A stretch of 64,000 nt of DNA from Corynebacterium suedekumii (GTDB lineage Bacteria > Actinomycetota > Actinomycetes > Mycobacteriales > Mycobacteriaceae), in assembly GCF_030252185.1 (NCBI RefSeq), contig NZ_CP126970.1, forward strand, positions 1,488,001 to 1,552,000, in the 5' to 3' direction. Shown here in pieces: positions 46,945 through 55,630 of this stretch (its first letter is position 1; every line of letters begins with the position of its first letter). Under the pieces are notes generated by a model. The model was given only the letters and a program-made list of their open reading frames with translations. It ran no database searches and was not told the DNA's origin. Both the position numbers and the translations under genes were made by a program.

Positions 46945-47748
46945 CTAGCGCACGTCGATGCCCTGCTCGGCGAACCAGTCGACGGGGTCGACGGGACGGT
47001 TGCCGTCGGGGCGGATCTCGAAGTGCAGGTGCGGGCCGGTGGAGCGGCCCTCGTTGCCCATGCCGGCGATGCGCTGTCCGGCGGTGACGCGCTCGCCGAC
47101 GGTGACGTCGATGGTGGCGACGTGGCCGTAGACGGAGATGGCGCCGTCGTCGTGACGCACGCGGACCCACTTGCCGAAGCCGCTGGCGTTGCCGGCGCTG
47201 ATGACCTCGCCGTCCATGACCGCGAGGACGGGGGTGCCGATCGGGTTGGCGATGTCGATGCCCTCGTGCGTGGCACCCCAGCGGGCGCCGTAACCGGAGG
47301 TGAAGCGGCCGGAGGTGGGGAACACGACGGTGCGGCCGTCGGCGGTCTGGCCACGCTCGGGACGCATGGTGGTCACGGAGATGAGGTCCTCGAGGTCCGT
47401 GAGGCTCTCCAGCTCCTCGAGGCTCTCGACGTCCGCGGACTGGATGGAGGAGCTCTCCAGCAGCAGCATGAGCGGGTCGAGGATGACATCGGCCTCGGAG
47501 CTGCCGCCACTGACCGCGGCGGGGTCGGTGGTGTCGGTCGCCTGGGACTGGTTGACGGTGTCGGCGAGTCGGGTGACGGCGGTGAGGATGGTGAGGATGT
47601 CATCGGCCTCAATGCCGGACACACCCTCGTCGGTGACCTGGAAGGAGGCTTCCTGGGCGCTGGCGGCGGGGGCTGCCACGGCGGAGGAGAAACCGGTGGC
47701 GAGGACGACGGTTGCAAGAAGTGCCTTGCCTCCGGTGTGCTTCTGCAT
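46945..47748 (-). CDS. Secreted M23 family metallopeptidase (LytM), copy A
   Basis: 267 residues. A signal peptide (MQKHTGGKALLATVVLATGF ... PAASAQ) precedes a Ser/Leu/Glu-rich helical region and a LytM domain at about 150-265: GRFTSGYGARWGATHEGIDI (zinc His and Asp), VMDGEVISAG, VRVRHDDGAISVYGH and STGPHLHFEIRPDG (HxH). The zinc ligands are all present, so it should be a peptidoglycan endopeptidase or a division activator. ATG 47746-47748 follows AGAAGG. It resembles the second M23 protein at 54679-55413. Confidence 0.9.
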   Translation of the reverse strand: MQKHTGGKALLATVVLATGFSSAVAAPAASAQEASFQVTDEGVSGIEADDILTILTAVTRLADTVNQSQATDTTDPAAVSGGSSEADVILDPLMLLLESSSIQSADVESLEELESLTDLEDLISVTTMRPERGQTADGRTVVFPTSGRFTSGYGARWGATHEGIDIANPIGTPVLAVMDGEVISAGNASGFGKWVRVRHDDGAISVYGHVATIDVTVGERVTAGQRIAGMGNEGRSTGPHLHFEIRPDGNRPVDPVDWFAEQGIDVR

Positions 47749-47926
47749 GTGTCTACCTTCTCGTTTTCGGGATCGAGTCAAAAGTACCGGGGACTAGGGC
47801 TCGAGGCAACGCGAGAAAGTGCAGGTGGGCGGGCTATTTCAATCAGGGATCACGCATAAGTGCAGGCCACGGGCATGTTACTGGTGTGACTGGAGGGATG
47901 AAAATAGATTTCTGGGGTACCCCCGC

Positions 47927-50547
47927 TCAGGTCTCCCGGTACTCCACCTCCCGGTGTCGACGGTGGAAAAGTGAACCGACCGTCGCAGCCACGACCGGGG
48001 TCCCCACGAGCAGGAGGAGGACCAGCCACCAGTCGACGTGGAGGAAGCCGACCGCACCGGTCTCCAGGACCCGTCCGTTGACGTCGGTGGTCGTGCGGGA
48101 GGCCGTCGCCCAGGTGAACAGGTAGGCGGTGAGGGTGCCCACCCCGGCACCCACGAATGCGAGCAGTCCCGCGAACATGGCGGTGGTGCGGGAGGAAGCG
48201 ACGGTGAGGAGCCGACGGCGTCGATAAGCGCGAAGTACCGGCGCGTGGTCTGGGTGGACAGAGCCAGGATGAGGGTGACCACGACGATGACGCCGAGGGC
48301 GAGGATACCCGGAACCCACCGGGGAGAGGCCGGTGCCTGACGGGAGAAACCGACGTGGAGGCCGAGGCTGGCGTCGGTGACCATCTCGGTGACCGTGTGC
48401 CGGGTGGCGGGGGAGACCGGCTCGTCAGGCAGGAGCGCGGTGCCGAGGTAGTCCGGCTCGATGCCCAGGCGGGCCGCGGCGGGGCGGCTGAGGACATGGA
48501 GCGGGAACAGCTCCGGCAGGATCGGGTGGACCCGCATGGTCACCGGCCGGCCCTCGAGCTCGCCGTCGCTGATCCACACCTCCGCCTCACCGCCGGCGGT
48601 GATCGACGGCGGCGCCGCGGAGCTGCTGAGGACCGCCTCGCCGGCAAGCGCGTCGGCCGCCGCGGCCCGGGTGGCCTCGCCGAGGTCGAACAGCTCGAGG
48701 ATCTCAGGACCGGCGATGATCACACCGGACAGGGCCGCCGGCGACGGGGCCGACACCCAGTCATGCCGCTGACTGCTCAGGCACTCCGCGGCGACAGTCG
48801 GATTATCCAGATCCACCTCATCCGAGGCCGGGCACTGCCAACCTGGGCCGACGGTGACCGAGCGCCACGCGGTGGTGTCCTGTGGCTGTGCGATCCCGAA
48901 CAGGTCGATCTCCGTGGTCGGGCCGATCATGGCGCGCACCCCGGCGATGCTCGGGGCGAGGTCCTCCTTCCGCACCGGATCACCGGCGCTCGCCGACGGA
49001 CCGACGGTGACCACATCGCGGGCGTAGACCGTGGCGGTGAGGTGGTCCCGACGGTCACGATCGGCATCAATGGCGGCGAGCACCGCCACCGCGACGAACA
49101 GGACACCCATGATGGCCGCCAGCGCCGGAACCGAGCGCAGGGACTGCCGGGCGGCGTCCCGGGTGGCCAGGCGGAACGGCAGGGGTGCCGAACGCCCCAG
49201 TCGGCCCAGCCCGATGATCAGTGCCGGGGTGGACGCCGTCAACGTCAGTACCATCACCAGCGCGACCGGCGCCGCCAGGACATCCAGCCGGAGCAGCAGT
49301 GCGACGGCGAGAGTGATCACCAGGACAACCGGGCCGACGGCCATCCACGGCCGCCACCGCATCATCCGGTCCGGGGTCGCGCCCTGGACCCCGGTGCTGA
49401 TCGATGCCCGGGAGGCCACCCAGGCGGGAAGGAATGACGCGGCCACCGAACCGACGACGGCGCACAACCACGTCAACCCCGCCCATCCCCACGGGACGGC
49501 CACCGGCCAACCCGGATTGGTCACCGCCCACCAGGCGGTGGCACCGCCGACGCCGGGAACCAGGCCCAGGGTGGCACCCACCAGTCCCGCGCCCAGCCCG
49601 TAGGCCAGCACGCCCAGCCGGATATGGGCGGGCGAGGCGCCCTGGGAACTCATGAGCGCGAAGATCCGCGACTGCCGGGAGGTGGCGATGGTGAACACCG
49701 GGGAAATGAGAAGCAGGAGCAGGACCCCGAGCACAAGGAGATAGGAGGCGCTGACCAGGAAGAACAGCCACCCGCCCCAGTCGGCGCCGAGGTACTCCTG
49801 GTTGGGGTCAGCCATCTCGGGGTAGGCCTCCTCCGCCGGAGGAGGAGTGTCCTGGACATCCGAGGAGACGACGACGAATCCGGCCTTATTGAGTTGTGTC
49901 ACGTCATCCCAGGTGAAGGGCTCGTCCCCGAGAATGGTGAAGGTGGGCATCGTCGCGTCATCGACGGTGAACGTCGGCTCGATGACCAGGGACTGGTAAC
50001 CGGGCAGGACACCGGAGACCCGCAGGTCCGCGGAGTCGACGGTGACGGTGTCGCCCTCGCCCACGCGGGGCTGGTCGGCCACCTGGTGGGTGAGCATGAT
50101 CTCGCCTACGGTGGGCAGCGATCCGGTCCCGGGGTCCAGGGACGGCGGGACGGCGGAGACCGGCAGCTGGAGGATCTGCGCGTCGGCCTGCCGGCCGTCT
50201 GCGGCGGTGACGGGGCGGTAGAAGGTCGGGCGGAGCTCGGCGTGGAGACCGTGGGGGAGGGCGGCGTCGAGAAGCTCACGCTGTGGCGCGGGGGCCTGCA
50301 GCGCATCGCCCTCGCATTCGTAGGACAGGCCGGAGATGGACTGGATGCACGAGGTGCCGCCGTAGGTCGCGGTCGTGGTCGGATCCGACCAGCGCAGCGC
50401 CGAATCGGTGGAGGTCTGCCACGTGGTCATGGCGGTCAGGGCGATGACCGGCACAGCGATGAGGAGGACGGCCGCGAGCAGACGCCACGGATGACGGAGG
50501 ATGTCGCGCCGGGTCGGGCGGGTGGCGGCGAGCAGGGCGGACATCAT
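47927..50547 (-). pseudogene. MacB/FtsX-type ABC transporter permease, frameshifted near the C-terminus
   Basis: Conceptually about 870 residues with roughly ten membrane segments: one after the basic start (HPWRLLAAVLLIAVPVIALT), a large extracytoplasmic domain, a first FtsX block (LISPVFTIATSRQSRIFALM, SSQGASPAHIRLGVLAYGLG), central helices, a second extracytoplasmic domain and a terminal FtsX block. The frame breaks at about 48211-48225, after RRYFALIDAVG. The last helices (MFAGLLAFVGAGVGTLTAYL, WWLVLLLLVGTPVVAATVG) continue in another frame to 47927. A loss of 3n+1 bases, perhaps between CGTCGG repeats, explains it. Its ATG overlaps the ATPase stop (ATGA). Confidence 0.82.
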
Positions 50548-51242
50548 GACTCCTCGATCCGGCCGTCACGCATGAGGACCACCCGGTCGGCCCAGCCGGC
50601 GAAACGCGGCTCGTGGGTGACCAGCAGGCCCGCGGCCCCCGCATCCACCCGGTCCCGCAGGATACGCAGCACCTGGTCGGCGGTGGCGGTGTCGAGCGCT
50701 CCCGTCGGCTCGTCCGCGAGGATGACGCTGCGTTGACCGATCAGCGCCCGGGCGATGGCCACGCGCTGGGCCTGGCCGCCGGAGATCTCCCCCGGGAACC
50801 GGTCGGCCAGACCCTCGAGGCCGACCTCAGCGAGGGCCACCTCGGCGGCGGTGCGGCAGTCGGCGGGGGAGAGACCGTCGAGTTCGAGGGGGAGGGAGAC
50901 GTTCTCCCCGACGGTGAGGGTGGGGACGAGGTTGAAGTGCTGGAACACCAGACCGATGCGGGTGCGCCGCAGGTGCGCCGTGCGGGCGGGGGACAGGTCG
51001 GCGGTGTCGGCACCGTCGACGAGCACGCGCCCGGTGGTCGGCGCCAGCAGCAGGCCGGCGACGTTGAGGAGGGTGGACTTGCCGGAGCCGGACGGGCCCA
51101 TGACGGCGATGAGTTTGCCCGGCTGGACAGCGACGGAGACGTGATCCAGCGCGGTCACCCGGCGGGGGCCGGTGCCGAACACGCCCGTGACGTCCTGCAG
51201 CTCGAGCGGGCGGGGGAGGTGGGGGACATGGCGGTCACGCAT
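50544..51242 (-). CDS. ABC transporter ATP-binding protein (MacB/LolD type)
   Basis: 232 residues. Walker A is GPSGSGKST (residues 49-57), the Q-loop is in GLVFQHFNLVP, the signature is ISGGQAQRVAIARAL, Walker B is VILADEPTGALD, and the H-loop is LLVTHEPRFAG. The FNLVPTLTVGENVSLPLEL block is typical of MacB/LolD exporters paired with FtsX-like permeases. ATG 51240-51242 overlaps the padR gene by 8 nt and its stop overlaps the permease start by 4 nt: a tightly coupled three-gene operon. Substrate unknown; antibiotic or peptide efflux is common for this arrangement. Confidence 0.92.
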   Translation of the reverse strand: MRDRHVPHLPRPLELQDVTGVFGTGPRRVTALDHVSVAVQPGKLIAVMGPSGSGKSTLLNVAGLLLAPTTGRVLVDGADTADLSPARTAHLRRTRIGLVFQHFNLVPTLTVGENVSLPLELDGLSPADCRTAAEVALAEVGLEGLADRFPGEISGGQAQRVAIARALIGQRSVILADEPTGALDTATADQVLRILRDRVDAGAAGLLVTHEPRFAGWADRVVLMRDGRIEES

Positions 51243-51810
51243 CCTTCGCTGAGGCGTCGGAGGCGTCGGGGGAGTCGGAGGAGTCGGAGGTGTCGGGTTG
51301 GGTCAGTGATTCCACGCGGTCGAGCCAGCGGGCCTCGGCCTCGAGTTCGAAGATGCGGCGCTCCAGGTGGAGGCGGTCCGCGGTGCGGCTGACCGCCATC
51401 CCCCGGGAGGCCCGGGTGAGCTCACGCAGCTCGGTGATGACGAAGCGACGCTGGTCGTCGAGCAGCGGGATGAGGCGGTCACTGCGGCACTGGGCCGCCA
51501 GCGCGACCTTGATCACGAGTTCATCGCGCTCGGCCCGGGGACGCTGGACCGGGGTGTCCCACCAGCGGGCCAGGAGCTCGTGGCCGTCGTCGGTAAGGCG
51601 CCAGGTGTCGGTGATGTGGCCGTTCGCGCCGGTGATCTGGCCGTCGACGACGATGAGGCCGTCCCGTTCCAGGCGTGCGAGGGTCTGGGTGACCTGGCCG
51701 ATGTTGAGCGGCCAGACACCCTCTGTGGCGTCGCTGAACCGCTGCTGGAGTTGGCTGGCGGACCGGGGTCCGTCGACCAGCAGGGCAAGCAGGGAGTGCT
51801 TGATGGACAT
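51235..51810 (-). CDS. PadR family transcriptional regulator
   Basis: 191 residues. The N-terminal winged helix (IKHSLLALLVDGPRSASQLQ, QVTQTLARLERDGLIVVDGQ, ITDTWRLTDDGHELLARWW) is the PadR domain, followed by a PadR C-terminal helical dimer domain (FELEAEARWLDRVES) and an acidic Ser/Asp tail. It is the first gene of the ABC operon and most likely represses it, binding the tandem palindromes just upstream (51841-51879). ATG 51808-51810 follows AAGGAAG. A ligand exported by the transporter would be the expected inducer; that is inference from the family. Confidence 0.9.
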   Translation of the reverse strand: MSIKHSLLALLVDGPRSASQLQQRFSDATEGVWPLNIGQVTQTLARLERDGLIVVDGQITGANGHITDTWRLTDDGHELLARWWDTPVQRPRAERDELVIKVALAAQCRSDRLIPLLDDQRRFVITELRELTRASRGMAVSRTADRLHLERRIFELEAEARWLDRVESLTQPDTSDSSDSPDASDASAKDA

Positions 51811-51840
51811 GGGGCGGCTTCCTTTGCGGCCGGGCCGGTA

Positions 51841-51879
51841 GGTTACCGGGTAACCTTTGGGGTGAAGTTACCGGGTAAC
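51841..51879. promoter_or_regulatory. Tandem palindromic operators of the PadR-ABC operon
   Basis: GGTTACCGGGTAACC (51841-51855) and GTTACCGGGTAAC (51867-51879) are palindromes repeated at a 26-bp interval, 31 nt upstream of padR. A third, one-sided copy GGTTACCGGGG follows at about 51916. The repeats overlap the likely -10 region (TAACCT on the minus strand). PadR dimers bind such palindromes, so autoregulated repression is very likely. Confidence 0.8.
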
Positions 51880-51956
51880 CTTCGGGGCGTCAAGGGGGCG
51901 GGACCGGTGGGCGTCGGTTACCGGGGCGGTGACAGGCGGGGAGTGAGGGGTGAGAG

Positions 51957-54582
51957 TGTGTTTTGTCAACTTTTTGTCTGCCAAAAGAGCGCGGAAAACC
52001 CGGCCACCTCAGCGGGTTTTCCGGCCATGTGAGCGTCAGGTCATCAGGGCGTGCTTGACGCGGTAGGACTCGCCCGTGAAGTGCAGGAGCCTGCCGTGGT
52101 GGACGATCCGGTCGATGACCGCGGCGGCCATATGATCATCACCGAAGACGGCACCCCACTTGGAAAACGCCAGGTTCGTCGTCAGGATCAGACTGCGCTT
52201 TTCATAGGCGTCGGCGATGACCTGGAACAACAATCTCGCGCCCTCGGTATCGATAGGCAAATAGCCGAATTCATCGATGACCAGCAGCCGATTCTTCGCC
52301 AGACTGGCCAGTTCCTTATCCAGCCTGTCCGCGTCTTTCGCCCGCCTAAGATGCGCAACCAGGGAGGCGGTGGTGAAAAACCTCGCGGGGATGCCCGCCT
52401 GACAGGCCTGGGCGACCAGCGCGCAGGCCAGATGTGTTTTCCCAGTGCCGACATCACCGTAGAAGACCAGATCACCACCGGTGTCGAGGAAGTCCAGACA
52501 GCGCAGCTGATCCCGACCGTAGCCGGCAGGGAAGCCGATGTTGGTCCAGTCGTAACCGTCGAGGGTCTTGATCATGGGTAGTTTCGCCGCGCGAAGCAGC
52601 CGGGTACTACGGGCTGTGTGGCGGGAGTGTTGTTCGGCGATGAGCAGCCCGTGGAGGTACTCGCGTTGCTTCGGGGTGCCTTTCTCAGCCCATTCCGCGA
52701 GCACCGCCGCGGTCAGCGAGGTGGCTTTCCCTGCGGTGATGATGTCGACCGCGGTGATCGGTTCTGTCATGCCCCCCACCTGGACTTCCTGAGTGTTGGA
52801 CAGGTGTGCCCGGGTGGTTTTCGGCAGCAGGTCATAGATCGACAGATCTACGCCCGTGGCGGCAGGCTCGGTGCCGTGGGCGATGCGGCGGGCGAGCATC
52901 CCCAGTCCGGGGCCGGCGGGATCCTGTCCCACCGCGATCATCTGTTCACAGGCGGTGATGGCGGTGGTGAAGGAGGTGGCGGTGCTGGCCTGGTTGATGC
53001 CGGCCAGCATGCGGGCACGGTCGGTGGCGTCGGCGGCGTCGAGCACGTCACGGACGGTGTCGGGCATCAGGGGGCGCACGGGTGAGTTTGTCCAGGCCCC
53101 GGGCTTGGCGATCAGCGCCGGCAGCAGGGATATGGGGGTGAAGATCGTCTGATCCTGGTGGTCATAGGATCTGGGGAAGGTCACCACCGGGCGGGAGGTC
53201 TCATCCAGGATGTCGATGATGTCATGGCGGATCGCCACTGTCAGTGCCCTGCTGCCGAAGGAGGGGCCGGCGAGGTAGAAGTTGTCGTCGACGGTGATGG
53301 TGCCGGTCTTGTCGGCCTTGCGGGATTCGTAGCGCACCGGATCAAAACCGACCCCGGGCAGGTCCAGGCAGGCGGCGAGATCCTCGGCGAACAGCTCGAT
53401 GATGGGTTGGTGTTTGCGCCAGTGCGGTGTCAGCGCCAGATCCTGACATCGGGTGAGGAAGTTGGTGTTGAGTCCGGTCAGGGTGGTGGCCACAGGTTCG
53501 GGGACCATGAGGTTGCGGCGCAGGAACCCGACGGCGTTTTCCACGTTGCCTTTCTCATGACCGGAGTACGGGTTACAGTAGCGCGCCGTGGTTCGGTAGT
53601 GCAGCTTGAACGCGGCAAACAGCTTGGACTCGATGACCTTGGCCCCGGTGCGTCGGCCGACACCGGTGGCATTGTCGAAGATCAGCTGCCCGGGCACACC
53701 CCCGATGTGTTCGAAGATGGTGCGCAGCCCATGGCAGACGCATTCCGCGGTTTCCCCACGGTAAGCCTGGATGAAGCGCATGTTCGAGTAGGGGAACGTC
53801 ACGATGAGGATGTGCAGGTTCATACGTTCGCCGTCGATGATGGCTTCTGCCTGCTCGAAGTCGACCTGGGCGGTGCCGGGTGCCCAGGTCAGTTCGATGT
53901 AGCCGTCACCAGGTTGGCGGTGGGCCTGGCGCCAGGCTTTGATGTAGCGCTGGACAGGTGAATACGAGCCGGCGTAGTCATATTCGGCCACCAGGCGGTC
54001 GAAGACGCGTCGGCTGGTGTGGCGTTGCTTGCGGGGGCGTTTCTTATCGTCCTCGAGCCAGCCGTCGATGATGACCTCGAGTCCGTCGAGGACTTTCGAT
54101 CCGGGACGTTTCATCGTTGGCGGGGTTGGGGAGAAGTCCTCGATGCTGGTGTATTTGGCCACCGAGTCGCGGCTGACGTTGAGTCGGCGGGCGATGTCGC
54201 GGCCGGAGACTCCCTGGGAGTCGAGTCTCCTGATATCTTCTACAACGGTCATGGGTACCGCCATCTTCTTTCGGGTTCCTTATCTCTTAGCGCCCCCGCT
54301 TGTGAAAAGGGTCGGGAAGCGTCGAGGAGGAACCTATCTAACGGTGGCGGGGCCTGTGACCATTGGCTTTAGGTCACAGCCGTGGATGGGGTGCGGGCCC
54401 GGCCACCTGGGGTGAGTGTGATCGTGTCTTCGGGGATAAACACACCGGCAACCGCCGCCGACGGGTGGAAGGCGGGTGTGCGGTGGGGTGGCCGGTTTTC
54501 CGTGCTCTTTTGGCAGGAAACCAGCCGCTGAGATGGCCGGGAGTTGTTGCTCAACCGGCCTACAAAGAGTTGATCACACACA
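51957..54582 (-). mobile_element. IS21-family insertion sequence
   Basis: 2626 bp. Ends start TGTGT on both sides: left TGTGTTTTGTCAACTTTTTG, right (reverse complement) TGTGTGTGATCAACTCTTTG. Inner repeats CCAAAAGAGC(G/A)CGGAAAACC occur near both ends, like the multiple terminal sites of IS21 elements. A target duplication GTGAGAG flanks it (51950-51956 and 54583-54589; extends to GTGAGAGTG if the element ends are drawn 2 bp shorter). One fused istA-istB frame fills it. It inserted between padR and the second M23 gene. Confidence 0.9.
52036..54264 (-). CDS. Fused IstA-IstB transposase of the IS21 element
   Basis: 742 residues in one uninterrupted frame. Residues 1-498 are IstA: HTH (GVSGRDIARRLNVSRDSVAK) and DDE core with D135 (QVDFEQAEAI), D197 (LIFDNATGVG) and E242 (KGNVENAVGF). 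Residues 499-742 are IstB, the AAA+ helper: Walker A GDVGTGKTHLA from residue 603 and Walker B LLVIDEFGYLPID. Normally these are separate overlapping genes. Here no stop separates them, although the IstB part has its own ATG (52768-52770) after a G-rich stretch, so free IstB may also be made. IstA joins the ends; IstB controls target choice and assembly. Confidence 0.9.
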   Translation of the reverse strand: MAVPMTVVEDIRRLDSQGVSGRDIARRLNVSRDSVAKYTSIEDFSPTPPTMKRPGSKVLDGLEVIIDGWLEDDKKRPRKQRHTSRRVFDRLVAEYDYAGSYSPVQRYIKAWRQAHRQPGDGYIELTWAPGTAQVDFEQAEAIIDGERMNLHILIVTFPYSNMRFIQAYRGETAECVCHGLRTIFEHIGGVPGQLIFDNATGVGRRTGAKVIESKLFAAFKLHYRTTARYCNPYSGHEKGNVENAVGFLRRNLMVPEPVATTLTGLNTNFLTRCQDLALTPHWRKHQPIIELFAEDLAACLDLPGVGFDPVRYESRKADKTGTITVDDNFYLAGPSFGSRALTVAIRHDIIDILDETSRPVVTFPRSYDHQDQTIFTPISLLPALIAKPGAWTNSPVRPLMPDTVRDVLDAADATDRARMLAGINQASTATSFTTAITACEQMIAVGQDPAGPGLGMLARRIAHGTEPAATGVDLSIYDLLPKTTRAHLSNTQEVQVGGMTEPITAVDIITAGKATSLTAAVLAEWAEKGTPKQREYLHGLLIAEQHSRHTARSTRLLRAAKLPMIKTLDGYDWTNIGFPAGYGRDQLRCLDFLDTGGDLVFYGDVGTGKTHLACALVAQACQAGIPARFFTTASLVAHLRRAKDADRLDKELASLAKNRLLVIDEFGYLPIDTEGARLLFQVIADAYEKRSLILTTNLAFSKWGAVFGDDHMAAAVIDRIVHHGRLLHFTGESYRVKHALMT

Positions 54583-54626
54583 GTGAGAGTGCGGGGATGA
54601 CGGGGACGGGGTCCGCACATACGAGA

Positions 54627-54656
54627 CGGGCCCGACCTTGGGGAAGGTCGGGCCCG
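54627..54656 (-). terminator. Terminator of the second M23 gene
   Basis: A perfect 13-bp stem (54627-54639 with 54644-54656, loop GGGG) lies 22 nt downstream of the M23 stop on the minus strand and outside the IS21 element. Confidence 0.85.
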
Positions 54657-54678
54657 GAAAGAAGGGGGAGAAGAAGCG

Positions 54679-55413
54679 CTACTGGATGGTGACGCCGCGC
54701 TCGGCGAACCACGGAACCGGATCGACGGCGCCGCCGCCGGCCGGGTGGATCTCGAAGTGCAGGTGGGAGCCGGTGGAGAAACCACGGTTACCCATGCCTG
54801 CGATGTTCTGGCCGGCGACGACGGACTGGCCGACGCCCACGGCGAGGGTCTCCATGTGGCCGTAGACGGAGATGGAGCCGTCCTCGTGCTGGATACGGAT
54901 CCAGTTGCCGTAACCGGAGGCGGGACCGGAGTCGATGACCACACCGTCCATGACGGCGAGGATCGGGGTGCCCACGGCGTTGGCGATGTCGATGCCGGCG
55001 TGGAGGGTGCCCCAGCGCGGGCCGTAACCGGAGGTGAAGACGCCCTCGGCGGGCTTGACCACGGAGGGGGTGCGCATGGCCAGATCGGCCTGGGCGCGCT
55101 CCATGCTGTGCTCGACGGCCTTGGTCAGCTGGTCCTCGATGTTGGCGACCGGCTTGAACTCGGAGATGGCCAGGATCTGCGGGGCGGCGGCCTCGGCCAC
55201 GGCCACCGGATCGGCGGCGAGTTCGATGTCGTTGACCTCGACGGCGGGGGACTCCGGCTGGGCCTGCAGGGAAGCTGCGGCAGCGCCGCCGATGCCGGCG
55301 GAGGAGACAGTGCCGGTGGCGACCGCCACCAGTGCGATCCGACCCTTGGTGGTCTGCGAGGTCGTGATCTTGCGGTGCTTGCCCCCGGTAACCCGCTGAG
55401 TCTTCGTTCGCAT
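54679..55413 (-). CDS. Secreted M23 family metallopeptidase (LytM), copy B
   Basis: 244 residues. A long basic start (MRTKTQRVTGGKHRKITTSQ) and a hydrophobic segment (IALVAVATGTVSSAGIGGAA) form the export signal. A short helical region precedes the LytM domain at about 125-240: GVFTSGYGPRWGTLHAGIDI, VMDGVVIDSG, IRIQHEDGSISVYGHMETL and STGSHLHFEIHPAG. The His/Asp and HxH zinc ligands are intact. It closely parallels copy A at 46945-47748. ATG 55411-55413. It probably cleaves peptidoglycan cross-links. Confidence 0.9.
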   Translation of the reverse strand: MRTKTQRVTGGKHRKITTSQTTKGRIALVAVATGTVSSAGIGGAAAASLQAQPESPAVEVNDIELAADPVAVAEAAAPQILAISEFKPVANIEDQLTKAVEHSMERAQADLAMRTPSVVKPAEGVFTSGYGPRWGTLHAGIDIANAVGTPILAVMDGVVIDSGPASGYGNWIRIQHEDGSISVYGHMETLAVGVGQSVVAGQNIAGMGNRGFSTGSHLHFEIHPAGGGAVDPVPWFAERGVTIQ

Positions 55414-55630
55414 GAAGCCTTCTTTCGTTTCGCCACAACCCGTTGGGTTACGGGATTGTGACCGTCTCGTTATCTACGATCGGTAACAATAGCGTCTCAA
55501 TTGATTGAGGGCAACTGACCAGGCGAGAAATTTCTCTTATTCGTCATCCCGGCCGGATCCGTTACATCCCCCGGGGCGGTCGGTCGTGCCGTCCCTTTCT
55601 GCGGGCCACATCGTGGCACAGTGAATGGTG

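Noticed and set aside
55414..55560. A second cyclic di-AMP riboswitch upstream of the M23 gene
   Set aside because: The 150-bp leader lacks the conserved ydaO blocks seen upstream of rpf1.
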